A stretch of DNA of 64,000 nt from assembly GCA_020637365.1 (NCBI GenBank), contig JACJWE010000002.1, positions 1,178,001-1,242,000 on the forward strand, read 5' to 3'. The stretch comes from Acidimicrobiia bacterium (lineage in GTDB: Bacteria > Actinomycetota > Acidimicrobiia > IMCC26256 > JAGNEX01). The position numbers and the translations under genes were made by a program. Positions 8,086-17,003 of this stretch are shown in pieces; positions within the stretch are counted from its first letter, which is position 1, and each line of letters begins with the position of its first letter. The notes below the pieces were generated by a model. It was given only the letters and a program-made list of their open reading frames with translations. It was not told the origin of the DNA and searched no databases.

Positions 8086-9228
8086 GTGGATCTTCTAGAG
8101 TTCCAAGGAAAACAGGTCTTTGCCAAATACGACATTCCGGTGTCGGAGGGCGAAGCGGTAACGACCGTCGATGAAGCGGTCGCAGCAGGTGAACGGTTGG
8201 GCTATCCCGTCGTGGTCAAGGCCCAAGTCCACACCGGTGGTCGAGGCAAGGCCGGTGGGGTCAAGCTCGCAACCAACGTCGATGAGGTGCGCGAACACGC
8301 GTCCAATATCCTCGGCCTCGACATCAAGGGCCACATCGTCAAGATCCTGTGGATCGAAAAGGCGAGCGACATCGCCGATGAGTACTACGCGTCCTTTACT
8401 TTGGACCGCGCCGCCAAGCTCCACCTCGGGATGCTCAGTGCCGAAGGTGGTGTGGAGATCGAACAGGTCGCCGAAGAAAACCCGGACGCGATCGCCAAGA
8501 TCTGGGTTGACCCCGTCACCGGGCTCTCCCTGGAACAATGCCGCAACTGGGTCAAGGCTGCCAACATCCCCGAGGCCGCGCAGGGTGGAGCGGTCGACAT
8601 TCTCCTCAAGTTGTGGACCGCCTACAACGAAGAAGATGCCGACCTGGTCGAGATCAATCCCCTCATCTACACCGAGGATGGTCGTGTCCACGCTTTGGAT
8701 GCGAAGGTCACCCTCGATGGAAACGCGGACTTCCGCCACCCCGACTGGGAGGCATATGAGGCGACCCAACCGCTCGATGGCCGCGAGAAGATGGCCAAGG
8801 AACTGGGTCTCAACTACATCGGCCTCGACGGCACCGTCGGCATTATCGGTAATGGCGCTGGCTTGGTGATGAGCACCTTGGACATCGTCAATCAGGTCGG
8901 CGGATCGGCCGCCAACTTCTTGGACGTTGGAGGCGGCGCGGACGCCTTGGTGCTGACCAATGCGATCGAGGTCATCAACACCGACGAGAACGTCAAGGCG
9001 ATCCTGATCAACATCTTTGGTGGCATCACGCGATGTGATGAGGTTGCAAACGGCGTGCTGGCAGCACTCGAACGGGTCGAGCTCAAGAGCCCGATCGTCA
9101 TTCGCCTCGATGGCACCAACGCCGAAGAGGGTCGGGCGATTCTGGCCGAGCACCTGAGCGACACGCTCCAAGCTGCCCCGACCATGCTCGAAGCGGCCCA
9201 GCGTGCGGTCGAAATGGCCTCTGCCTAG
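8086..9228 (+). CDS. sucC: Succinate-CoA ligase (ADP-forming) subunit beta
   Basis: The nucleotide-binding beta subunit of succinyl-CoA synthetase, which makes ATP or GTP while converting succinyl-CoA to succinate in the TCA cycle. The protein starts (V)DLLEFQGKQVFAKYDIPV, the canonical beginning. KAQVHTGGRGKAGGVKLA is the ATP-grasp segment, EINPL a metal-site segment, and INIFGGITRCDEVANG is part of the CoA-ligase half. The start is GTG 8086 with GAGG five bases upstream. This gives 380 residues, close to the usual 388; the longer open frame to 7819 is not part of the protein. sucD follows after 40 bases. Confidence 0.97.
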   Translation: MDLLEFQGKQVFAKYDIPVSEGEAVTTVDEAVAAGERLGYPVVVKAQVHTGGRGKAGGVKLATNVDEVREHASNILGLDIKGHIVKILWIEKASDIADEYYASFTLDRAAKLHLGMLSAEGGVEIEQVAEENPDAIAKIWVDPVTGLSLEQCRNWVKAANIPEAAQGGAVDILLKLWTAYNEEDADLVEINPLIYTEDGRVHALDAKVTLDGNADFRHPDWEAYEATQPLDGREKMAKELGLNYIGLDGTVGIIGNGAGLVMSTLDIVNQVGGSAANFLDVGGGADALVLTNAIEVINTDENVKAILINIFGGITRCDEVANGVLAALERVELKSPIVIRLDGTNAEEGRAILAEHLSDTLQAAPTMLEAAQRAVEMASA

Positions 9229-9268
9229 CCCCGTGCTGGCACCAAATTCTTGAAGGACTTTTCACAGC

Positions 9269-10150
9269 ATGAGCATTTTCGTAAACGCTGATACCAAAGT
9301 GATCTACCAGGGCTTGACTGGCAGCCAAGGTCGTTTTCACGGGCTGCGCAATCGTGACTACGGTACGCAGGTCGTTGCCGGGACCAACCCCAAGAAGGCC
9401 GGGACCGACGTCGATGGTGTGCCGATCTATGCATCGGTCGCCGATGCCAAAGAAGCGACCGGCGCAACCGCCAGCTGCATCTTTATCCCCGCTCCTGGCG
9501 TCAAGGGCGCGGTGATCGAGGCGGCCGAAGCGGGAATCGACTTCATCGTCGTCATTACCGAAGGCGTCCCTGCACACGACGAAGCCTGGTTCTACAACGA
9601 GGTCAAACGGTCCTACCCGAACTGCCAGATCCTGGGCCCGAACTGCCCGGGCATCATCTCACCCGGGCAATGCAACATCGGGATCACCCCTGGCGAGATT
9701 GCGTTCACGGGCGGACCGGTTGGCATCGTGGCACGTTCTGGCACGCTGACCTATCAGGCGCTCCACGAACTCACCCAACGCGGTATCGGCCAGACCACCT
9801 GTGTCGGTATTGGGGGTGACCCCGTTCCCGGAACCAGCTTTATCGACTGCCTCGAACGTTTCGAAGCCGATCCCGAAACGGGCGGCATCATCATGATCGG
9901 TGAGATCGGCGGCTCCGCCGAAGAAGAGGCGGCCGCATTTATCGCCGACAATGTGACCAAGCCTGTCGTGGCCTACATCGCTGGTCAGACCGCACCTCCC
10001 GGTAAGAAGATGGGGCACGCTGGTGCCATCGTCTCGGGGGGTAAGGGTACCGCCGCCGCCAAGATGGACGCCTTGACGTCTGCAGGCGTCGCTGTGGTCG
10101 CGAATCCCACCGAGATCGGTGCGGCCATGGCCGAGGCGCTCAACCGGTAG
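9269..10150 (+). CDS. sucD: Succinate-CoA ligase subunit alpha
   Basis: The CoA-binding, phosphohistidine subunit, 293 residues. The N-terminal Rossmann part contains [14 protein letters not shown], central [10 protein letters not shown] and [12 protein letters not shown] segments follow, and [13 protein letters not shown] holds the active-site histidine that is phosphorylated during catalysis. [12 protein letters not shown] is also typical. It forms an operon with sucC (40-base gap) and is followed by a strong hairpin terminator. The length matches the family and nothing is unusual. Confidence 0.97.
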   Translation: MSIFVNADTKVIYQGLTGSQGRFHGLRNRDYGTQVVAGTNPKKAGTDVDGVPIYASVADAKEATGATASCIFIPAPGVKGAVIEAAEAGIDFIVVITEGVPAHDEAWFYNEVKRSYPNCQILGPNCPGIISPGQCNIGITPGEIAFTGGPVGIVARSGTLTYQALHELTQRGIGQTTCVGIGGDPVPGTSFIDCLERFEADPETGGIIMIGEIGGSAEEEAAAFIADNVTKPVVAYIAGQTAPPGKKMGHAGAIVSGGKGTAAAKMDALTSAGVAVVANPTEIGAAMAEALNR

Positions 10151-10220
10151 CCGCCTGCGATGAGGTGCCGCTGCGCTGTGCGTTTGTGACGCCTCACCCC
10201 AAGGCAAAGATGTTCAGACG

Positions 10221-10250
10221 GGGGTGGCCTGTACGTTCGCAGGCCACCCC
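10221..10250 (+). terminator. Terminator of sucCD
   Basis: A perfect 11-bp stem (GGGGTGGCCTG / CAGGCCACCCC) with an 8-base loop, about 70 bases after the sucD stop and followed by a weakly T-rich ATCTGTTGCT. It also lies downstream of the convergent minus-strand gene ending at 10317, so it may serve both. Confidence 0.75.
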
Positions 10251-10316
10251 ATCTGTTGCTCGATCGGCACCAGCGTTCGGGAATATCACCCCGGTGGGGC
10301 TCTATCCGCTGACCTC

Positions 10317-11078
10317 CTAGGAAGCGACCGCTCCCGATGCGACCTGACACACGGCCCGGTCTTGAGCCGCTTCGAGTTCGACGTCGCCGACATTTGTCGC
10401 GGGTGCAGGGCTCAGTTCTGGTCGGCCGAGCACGGTGACCGAAATCTGATCCGCGGGCACCCCTTGTGCGGCGAGTTGATTCACATAGGCGATTTGGAGC
10501 GCTTCAACCGTGCGGTCAAACGCCTCGTAGAGGCAGTCGCTCGATCCGATGATCGACTGTGCATAGGCGTAGGCGACCGGCGCCAACGACGAGTTGTCGT
10601 CAACCCATGGAAGAACATCGGTCGCTTTGCCGACTGCTCCCTTGTGGAAATCAAAGCTGCCAGCGGTGGCGACCGCATCGACCCGGGGTCGCTCGAACTG
10701 TATCGATTGCGCCGGTACGACCACTTGGACCCGTCCGTCGGGCAACGTGGTGATCGTCGTCGAACCCGCCTCGACGCAGGTATCGATATCTCCGACAGCG
10801 TCGATGGTGACCCTGTCCGTTCGGTAGACCTGACCCATGACGCTGTGATCCCGTTTTGCGGTGATCGGAACGACAGCATGAATCCTGGCCCGACAGTCGA
10901 GCGCTATCGGCTCAATCTCGGTAACGACAGCGGCATCGGCCTGTTCGACCGATGTGGTCTCTTCGGTCAGATCCGAGAGCGACCCAAACGGCGAGTGAAA
11001 GGACAACACATCGCCTTTGACGGCGACGGCGAGCAGGACAAGGGCACCAAGCCCCGCGCCCCAGAGAAACGTTTTCAT
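10317..11078 (-). CDS. DUF4230-like membrane-anchored protein
   Basis: A 253-residue protein with an N-terminal anchor or signal segment (FLWGAGLGALVLLAVAVKG) followed by one extracytoplasmic domain. Features include YRTDRVTIDAVGDIDTCVEAGST, then QVVVPAQSIQFERPRVD and a helical C-terminal half with AYAYAQSIIGSSDCLYEAFDRTVEALQIAYV. The layout resembles DUF4230 proteins, whose function is unknown; the assignment is from recall of the pattern and is tentative. The ATG has AAGGGGG about eight bases upstream. It is divergent from the ABC1-kinase gene across some 270 bases that include a small GTGGAG/CTCCAC hairpin near 11103. Confidence 0.55.
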   Translation of the reverse strand: MKTFLWGAGLGALVLLAVAVKGDVLSFHSPFGSLSDLTEETTSVEQADAAVVTEIEPIALDCRARIHAVVPITAKRDHSVMGQVYRTDRVTIDAVGDIDTCVEAGSTTITTLPDGRVQVVVPAQSIQFERPRVDAVATAGSFDFHKGAVGKATDVLPWVDDNSSLAPVAYAYAQSIIGSSDCLYEAFDRTVEALQIAYVNQLAAQGVPADQISVTVLGRPELSPAPATNVGDVELEAAQDRAVCQVASGAVAS

Positions 11079-11347
11079 CGGAACACCCCCTTACGTGGTG
11101 GGTGGAGAATTTCCCTCCACACAGACGAAACAACACCCCGAAAGGTCGCGGAGCACCCCGATGCGGCCCCTCGGTTCGGCGCTTATGCATCCGTCATCGT
11201 GAGCGGAGAGTGCTCGACTCTGTCATCGGCGTTCTCGGCCGTCACGGCACGAGCGATCTACCCTGTTGGCGATTTGCCAATGGCCTCCTACAATGCCTGA
11301 AGCCATGTACACGTTCACCCCGGTGGCCATAGAACAAAGTGGAACGG

Positions 11348-12931
11348 ATGTCGACCGCAAAGACCCCCAGACGGCCCAAAATGATCAACGGGGTGGTTCC
11401 CAACCGGTCGCCAAAAGATTCCAGCGAGACGGTCGTATACGACGAAGCGGGTTCGCCGCTGGCGCGCCCTGGCTTTCAGGGGCCGTTCTCTAACGGCGTT
11501 CCCGAAGAGCTGTTGGATCGTGGAGCCCCTCGCCTCGACAAGTTCGGACCGGGGGAAGCCATTCGGGCGCTGTGGTGCTTTGTGGTCATCGTTGCGAACG
11601 TGATCTTTGGCGTGCTCTCAGGTTTGGTTGTCCGCCGCAGTAAGGGCGTCGCCTGGAACGCCAGCTATGGCATGGTCAACGCGTTTATCTACCTCGGCCC
11701 CACCTTCGTCAAAGCGGGTCAGATCATCGCGTCGTCGCCGGGTCTGTTCCCGCCGGTGATGTCCGAACCGGCTCAGCGCTGTTTGGAGGATGTGCCACCG
11801 TTCGGGTTCGAGGTCGTTGAAGAGGTGATCACCACCAACTTGGGTCGACCGATCGACGCGTTGTTCGCCTCCTTTGACAAGGTACCGCTGTCGGCAGCTT
11901 CGGTCGGGCAGGTGCACGCTTGTCGGCTGCCCGACGGGCGCGATGCGGTCGTCAAGATCCAACGGCCCGACATTTCCAAACGCATGAACACCGACCTGCG
12001 GATTCTTCGTTTGGTAGCGCTGGTCATGATGCGCACCAAGTTGGGCCAACGTGCGGGCGCGCTGGCACAGGTCGAGGACCTGCACCGCTTGACGAACCAA
12101 GAGCTCAACACGCCGCTTGAAGCGCACCGTCAAGACCAGTTCAGGTCGAAGATTCACTACTTCGGCGACAACTGGGAAGTCACCGCACCCGAGGTGTATT
12201 GGGACTATTGCGGGCCGAACATGATCTGTATGGAACGCATGTATGGCTTTGCCATGGGGGATGTCGAGCGGATGGAGGCCATTGGGTTTGACGCTCGGGG
12301 CAACCTTCGCCGGGGCATGAAAACCTGGCTGGAGGCGGTGGCGATCCACGGACCATTCCACGGTGATCTGCACGCTGGCAACATCTGGTCGCTCTATGAC
12401 GGTCGAGAGGCTTTCCTCGATTTCGGGATCATGGGCGAGTTCACCGATGACTGGAAGCAGATGGTCATCGACATCTTGCACACGTTCATGATCGACCACG
12501 ACTTCACCCGCATCGTGCGGGGCTACAAGAAGCTGGGGATCTTGAACCTCGATGTGTCGGACGAGCAGCTCGGTGTCGTCATCCAAACGATGGTGACGCC
12601 CATCATGGAATCAGAGATGAAGGACCTGCAGTTCTCGGAGTTGTTCGCCCAATCGATGGATCTGGCCGAGCAGATGGGTGATTTTTCGTCGCCCAAAGAG
12701 CTGACTTTGTTGGGTAAGCAGTTCTTGTACTTCGAGCGTTACGTCAAGGCCATCGCCCCTGACTACGTGCTGGTGACCGATCCGTACCTGATCAAGAACA
12801 TCCTGCCCGAAGAAGCGGCCGAGGCCATAGCCAAACTTGAAGCCGCTGGACCGAACCCGGACCAACCGGTGGATCCTGATGTCATAGCGGCCGACGACTC
12901 GGCTCCAGCCGATCCAACGCCGCCTGAATAG
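11348..12931 (+). CDS. ABC1/UbiB/AarF-family atypical protein kinase
   Basis: About 527 residues of the ABC1 (ADCK/UbiB) kinase-like family. FVKAGQIIASSPGLFPP holds the KxGQ motif unique to the family, VPLSAASVGQVHACRLPDG covers the Ala-rich nucleotide loop, VVKIQRP carries the ATP-site lysine, FHGDLHAGNIW is the catalytic loop and FLDFGIMGEF is the metal-binding DFG-like motif. An N-terminal hydrophobic stretch (WCFVVIVANVIFGVLSGLVV) suggests membrane association. Members act in quinone or lipid homeostasis; no quinone genes are adjacent. I chose ATG 11348 over the GTG at 11339. A 13-bp hairpin follows. Confidence 0.9.
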   Translation: MSTAKTPRRPKMINGVVPNRSPKDSSETVVYDEAGSPLARPGFQGPFSNGVPEELLDRGAPRLDKFGPGEAIRALWCFVVIVANVIFGVLSGLVVRRSKGVAWNASYGMVNAFIYLGPTFVKAGQIIASSPGLFPPVMSEPAQRCLEDVPPFGFEVVEEVITTNLGRPIDALFASFDKVPLSAASVGQVHACRLPDGRDAVVKIQRPDISKRMNTDLRILRLVALVMMRTKLGQRAGALAQVEDLHRLTNQELNTPLEAHRQDQFRSKIHYFGDNWEVTAPEVYWDYCGPNMICMERMYGFAMGDVERMEAIGFDARGNLRRGMKTWLEAVAIHGPFHGDLHAGNIWSLYDGREAFLDFGIMGEFTDDWKQMVIDILHTFMIDHDFTRIVRGYKKLGILNLDVSDEQLGVVIQTMVTPIMESEMKDLQFSELFAQSMDLAEQMGDFSSPKELTLLGKQFLYFERYVKAIAPDYVLVTDPYLIKNILPEEAAEAIAKLEAAGPNPDQPVDPDVIAADDSAPADPTPPE

Positions 12932-12945
12932 TCGGCTGTCCAGAC

Positions 12946-12978
12946 GTAAGGACGTCCCTAACAGCGGGACGTCCTTAC
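12946..12978 (+). terminator. Hairpin terminator after the ABC1 kinase gene
   Basis: A perfect 13-bp inverted repeat (GTAAGGACGTCCC at 12946-12958, complement at 12966-12978) with a 7-base loop, beginning 15 bases after the stop codon. No T-run follows. The remaining bases to 13188 contain only GGTGGGGCGG-type low-complexity sequence and no gene. Confidence 0.7.
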
Positions 12979-13188
12979 TCAGTGGGTCTGAGCGACCGAG
13001 TGGGTCTTGCCCGATGGAGTGGGGCGGCTAGCGCCGGGTGGGGCGGCAGGTGCCGGGTGAGCACCGTGCTTTGACCGAGTCGGGCACGATGTACACCTGA
13101 CGTCGCGCTCTGGGAACGCACCGGGAAAAGACCATTTCTTGCGACCATCCCGGTGCGGCTCCTCATGCCTACCAATCGTTCTGTGCAG

Positions 13189-13659
13189 CTAGCTCGCCTT
13201 GTTGACGAACGGCAGACCCGACTTGTCCTCGCTGACCGCCATGTATCCTCCAACGACGGTTGCCGCAGACGCCAAGACGCTCAGAAACATGCCGTATGAG
13301 CGATCGAGGACGTCTTCGCCGATGAGTGCTCGAAGAAGGATGAACAGGCAGCCTGCGGCCGCAAGCAGCAGTTCGAGCTGTGAAGGCGTGAGCGGACCGA
13401 TCGTTTCGGGCAGAGAGATCGTTTCCAGCTTGCGCAACACGACCATCACGGCAGCCGCGGTGCAGAGTAGCCATCCGAAGAATGCCATCCCGCCGACATC
13501 GAAGCCGCTGGCGCTCGCTGTAAATCCCGCATATGACGCGGAGAACCACGGTAAAAACATCGATATGAAAAGGACGATCGCTCCGCCTACGAGAACCTTG
13601 TTGCCGGTGGTGAGTTTGTCCATGGCCCTGAACCCCATTCGCGATAAGCGACGAGCCAT
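13189..13659 (-). CDS. Four-helix integral membrane protein, unknown function
   Basis: Not assigned to a family. 156 residues with four hydrophobic helices (VLVGGAIVLFISMFLPWFSA, AFFGWLLCTAAAVMVVL, LELLLAAAGCLFILLRALI, MFLSVLASAATVVGGYMAV). The first helix ends in an FLPWF motif common in small actinobacterial membrane proteins. The ATG at 13659 is supported by AGGAGGAGG about nine bases upstream, preferred over the internal ATG at 13623. It is divergent from purN and convergent with the ABC1-kinase gene. Confidence 0.65.
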   Translation of the reverse strand: MARRLSRMGFRAMDKLTTGNKVLVGGAIVLFISMFLPWFSASYAGFTASASGFDVGGMAFFGWLLCTAAAVMVVLRKLETISLPETIGPLTPSQLELLLAAAGCLFILLRALIGEDVLDRSYGMFLSVLASAATVVGGYMAVSEDKSGLPFVNKAS

Positions 13660-13861
13660 CTCGTCGCGCCTCCTCCTAGTGCAGCACCTTTTTAAGCTTT
13701 CCTCAACATGATCCTGAATAAAATTCTGGACATGCTCTGCGTCGGTGGTGAAGGGCTACTTGTGGGGTTGTTGTGGTGGCGCGAACGCGGAGTGCGACGC
13801 GAGCGAGAGTGTGTACGGTGCAGCGAAGCGGCCACGGGGGCGGGTGCTAGCGTGCCCCGCC

Positions 13862-14446
13862 ATGCGTCTTGCTGTTTTGGCTTCTGGCGGCGGCACCGTG
13901 CTTCAGGCAATCCTTGGAGCGGGTATTCCGGTCGATGTGGTGCTTACCGATCGTGAGGCCCCTGCGGAACAACGCGCACGCGACAGCGGCATTCCGGTTA
14001 TCAGGGTCAATCGTGCTCAGTACATGCCTGACCGTGAGGCCTTTACCGCGGCGGTTTCAGACGCGCTCGCACGCAGCGAGATCGAATTGGTGGCGATGGC
14101 GGGCTTCATGACCATCTTGTCGCCGAGCATCTTTGAGGACTTTCCGGGTCGAATCATCAATACGCATCCCAGCTTGCTGCCCTCATTCAAAGGGGCGCAC
14201 GCTGTTGCCGAGGCGCTTTCCTTCGGTGTCAAAGTCACCGGGTGTACCGTGCACGTAGCGACGGCGGCGGTCGATGACGGGCCGATCCTGGCGCAGCAAG
14301 CGGTCGAGATCCGTCCGGGCGACACCGAAGAAGCGCTGCATGAACGGATCAAATCGGTCGAATGGCAGCTGTATCCGAGCGTGCTCGCACGTATCGTGAA
14401 CGGTGAACTCGATCCGGCCGCACTTCTGGCGCAGCGCGATCGCTGA
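13862..14446 (+). CDS. purN: Phosphoribosylglycinamide formyltransferase
   Basis: GAR transformylase, which transfers a formyl group from 10-formyl-THF to GAR in purine synthesis. The N-terminus is MRLAVLASGGGTVLQAIL (phosphate-binding GGG loop). INTHPSLLPSFKG carries catalytic Asn and His, and AVDDGPIL the catalytic Asp. At 194 residues it is a normal bacterial length. The frame is open back to 13745, but conserved sequence begins at ATG 13862; no clear ribosome-binding site is visible. It heads the purN-purH-folD series, which share the folate cofactor. Confidence 0.95.
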   Translation: MRLAVLASGGGTVLQAILGAGIPVDVVLTDREAPAEQRARDSGIPVIRVNRAQYMPDREAFTAAVSDALARSEIELVAMAGFMTILSPSIFEDFPGRIINTHPSLLPSFKGAHAVAEALSFGVKVTGCTVHVATAAVDDGPILAQQAVEIRPGDTEEALHERIKSVEWQLYPSVLARIVNGELDPAALLAQRDR

Positions 14447-14557
14447 TCGCTTCACCACGCGGGCGACTCGCGCTCCGGGTCCCATTGGGTAAAGGTCTGC
14501 TCAGGCGCGTACATTCGGGGGCTTATTGCCTCGTTGCCTCACCGAGCCGGGAGTGCC

Positions 14558-16066
14558 ATGCGCGTCAAAATCAACCGAGCGTTGCTGTCCGTATCCGACA
14601 AGTCAGGGTTGGTTGACTTCGCCTCCGCGCTCGCCGGGTTTGGTGTCGAACTGTGGTCCTCAGGTGGGACCGCGACGGCGCTTGACGAAGCCGGCCTCGC
14701 TGTGACCCCGGTCGAAAACGTGACGGGCGCGCCCGAGATGCTGGGCGGCCGGGTCAAGACGCTGCATCCAAAGATCCACGGCGGGATCCTCGCCGATCGA
14801 TCGAAACCGGACCATCTCGTCGACCTCGAGAACAACGGCGTGCAGGCGATCGATTTGGTCTGTGTGAATCTCTACCCCTTCGTCGAACGGCCAGGGATAG
14901 AAACGATCGATATCGGCGGTCCGACGATGGTGCGCGCCGCTGCGAAGAATCACGCGTTCGTCACCGTCGTCACCAGCCCGGATCAATACGCCAGTCTGCT
15001 GAGCGAGATGGAAGCAAACGACGGGACCGTGGGTTTGGAAACCCGTCGCGGTCTGGCCTACGACGCCTTTGCGCACACCGCCGCGTACGACGCGTCGATC
15101 GTGTCGTGGTTCGGCGGACAAGAGCCCCTGCCCGTGCACCTCGACCTTGCACTCGAACGGCGCGACGTATTGCGCTACGGGGAGAACCCGCATCAGATGG
15201 GGGCGCGGTACCGCCGGCGAAATAGCCCTGACAGCTGGCTCGACACGATGCGTCAGCTCTCGGGCAAGGCAATGTCCTACATCAACTATCTCGATATCCA
15301 GGCGGCGTGGAGTCTGGTGCAGCGGTACGACCAAACCGCTTGCGTCGTGGTCAAGCACGCCAACCCATGCGGTGTGGCGACCGGTGATTCGGTGTTGAAC
15401 GCTTATGAACGTGCGTTCGCGTGCGACTCCTTGTCGGCCTTTGGAGGGGTCGTCGGCTTGAACCGCCCCTGTGATGTGGCCACAGCGGAGGCTATTGCCA
15501 AGGTGTTCACCGAGGTTGTCGTAGCTCCCGGCTTTGAGGACGGAGCGGCCGAGATCATCGCCGCTAACGAGAATGTTCGCGTGCTCGTCGCAGAACCCCC
15601 CCGACAGCCGAGTCAGACCATCGTGAGCCTGGCCGACGGGTTCTTGGTCCAAACCCCCGATCAGGTCGTGGCCGACCGTTCCGAGTGGGAAGTCGTGACC
15701 GACGTCGCCCCCACCGATCAGCAATGGGACGATCTCGAGTTCGCATGGACGGTCGTTGCTGCCACAGGTTCCAACGCCATCGTCTTGGCCCAGGACGGCC
15801 AGGCGCTCGGCATTGGTGCTGGTCAACAGAGCCGGGTGCACGCCGCGCAGATCGCCGCCGAGAAGGCGGGTGACCGATTCGACGGCGGGGTGTGTGCGTC
15901 GGACGCCTTTTTCCCATTCCGAGACGGCGTTGATACCGCCGTCGCCGCGGGAGCCAAGGCCATCGTCCAGCCCGGCGGTTCGATTCGAGACCCAGAGACG
16001 ATCGCTGCTGCGAACGAGCACGGCGTCGCCATGGTGTTCACAAAGCGGAGGCACTTCAAACATTGA
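14558..16066 (+). CDS. purH: Bifunctional AICAR transformylase / IMP cyclohydrolase
   Basis: Catalyses the last two steps to IMP: AICAR formylation with 10-formyl-THF, then ring closure. The N-terminal IMP cyclohydrolase domain has RALLSVSDKSGLVDFA and GGRVKTLHPKIHGGILADR; the C-terminal transformylase domain has VVKHANPCGVA and GIGAGQQSRVHAA. The start at ATG 14558 is set by GGGAG five bases upstream; the frame extends eight codons further without support. 502 residues, near the usual 500-530. It overlaps folD by four bases (TTGA), implying translational coupling. Confidence 0.97.
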   Translation: MRVKINRALLSVSDKSGLVDFASALAGFGVELWSSGGTATALDEAGLAVTPVENVTGAPEMLGGRVKTLHPKIHGGILADRSKPDHLVDLENNGVQAIDLVCVNLYPFVERPGIETIDIGGPTMVRAAAKNHAFVTVVTSPDQYASLLSEMEANDGTVGLETRRGLAYDAFAHTAAYDASIVSWFGGQEPLPVHLDLALERRDVLRYGENPHQMGARYRRRNSPDSWLDTMRQLSGKAMSYINYLDIQAAWSLVQRYDQTACVVVKHANPCGVATGDSVLNAYERAFACDSLSAFGGVVGLNRPCDVATAEAIAKVFTEVVVAPGFEDGAAEIIAANENVRVLVAEPPRQPSQTIVSLADGFLVQTPDQVVADRSEWEVVTDVAPTDQQWDDLEFAWTVVAATGSNAIVLAQDGQALGIGAGQQSRVHAAQIAAEKAGDRFDGGVCASDAFFPFRDGVDTAVAAGAKAIVQPGGSIRDPETIAAANEHGVAMVFTKRRHFKH

Positions 16067-16926
16067 CAGCTCAAAAACTGGATGGCTGGGCCGCTGCTGG
16101 CGCGATTCGCGCACAGCTTGCCGACGAGGTTGCAGACCTCAAGGCTCACGGTGTCGTACCCGGGCTAGCGACGGTCCTCATCGGCGATGACCCGGCCAGC
16201 CATGTGTATGTGACCAACAAACACAAGGGATGCGAAGAGATCGGCATGCGGTCACTGCGTATCGACCTGCCTGCCGACACCACTCGCGAGCAGGCGTTGG
16301 ACGCTGTGGAGCGCCTGAACGCAGATCCGTCGATCCACTCCTACCTCATTCAATACCCGGTGCCGTCCCAGCTCGATTTCAACGAACTGTTGTATCGGGT
16401 CGATCCAAAGAAGGATGGCGACGGGCTACACCCCTTCAACCTTGGACTCTTGGCGCTGGGAGCAGACGGCCCCCGCCCATGTACGCCGGTCGGCATTCAA
16501 GCACTCCTGAGCCACCATGGCGTCGGTATCGAAGGCGCGACGGTCGCGGTCGTCGGGCGAGGGTTGACGGTCGGACGTCCACTCGGCATGTTGCTGACTT
16601 TGAAAGAACCCAATGCCAACGCCACCGTGATCCAGTGTCATACGGGCACACCCGATATCGGCGAGTTCACTCGGCAAGCCGACATCGTGGTCGCGGCTGT
16701 CGGTCGGGCCGGGACCGTCACCGCGGACATGATCAAACCCGGTGCGGCTGTGGTGGACGTTGGCGTCAACCGGATCGACGGCGAATTGCTTGGCGATGTT
16801 GCTCCCGAGGTTGCGGAGGTCGCCGCCTGGCTCTCACCCGTTCCAGGGGGGGTCGGTCCGATGACGATCACGATGTTGATGAGGAACACCGTCGCCGCTG
16901 CTCGACGTGCTTTGGGTAACGCGTAG
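16063..16926 (+). CDS. folD: Methylenetetrahydrofolate dehydrogenase / methenyl-THF cyclohydrolase
   Basis: Interconverts 5,10-methylene-, 5,10-methenyl- and 10-formyl-THF, supplying the formyl donor used by the purN and purH products just upstream. YVTNKHKGCEEIG holds the Tyr-x3-Lys catalytic pair, YLIQYPVP and DGDGLHPFNLG line the folate site, VVGRGLTVGRPLG is the nucleotide-binding segment (usually GRSxxVG, here with Gly for Ser), and SPVPGGVGPMTITMLM is the C-terminal signature. The start is TTG 16063, overlapping the purH stop in TTGA. 287 residues. Confidence 0.96.
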   Translation: MTAQKLDGWAAAGAIRAQLADEVADLKAHGVVPGLATVLIGDDPASHVYVTNKHKGCEEIGMRSLRIDLPADTTREQALDAVERLNADPSIHSYLIQYPVPSQLDFNELLYRVDPKKDGDGLHPFNLGLLALGADGPRPCTPVGIQALLSHHGVGIEGATVAVVGRGLTVGRPLGMLLTLKEPNANATVIQCHTGTPDIGEFTRQADIVVAAVGRAGTVTADMIKPGAAVVDVGVNRIDGELLGDVAPEVAEVAAWLSPVPGGVGPMTITMLMRNTVAAARRALGNA

Positions 16927-17003
16927 CCGGTGGATGACCTAAGGGTCCCACGGGTCCGGCGCAACGAGGAAGCTTTGGTCTCAGCGGTCGAGTCAGCTTG
17001 GTG

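Noticed and set aside
8095..9171. Minus-strand 358-codon frame inside sucC
   Set aside because: Complement of a highly conserved gene; Val/Asp-rich shadow.
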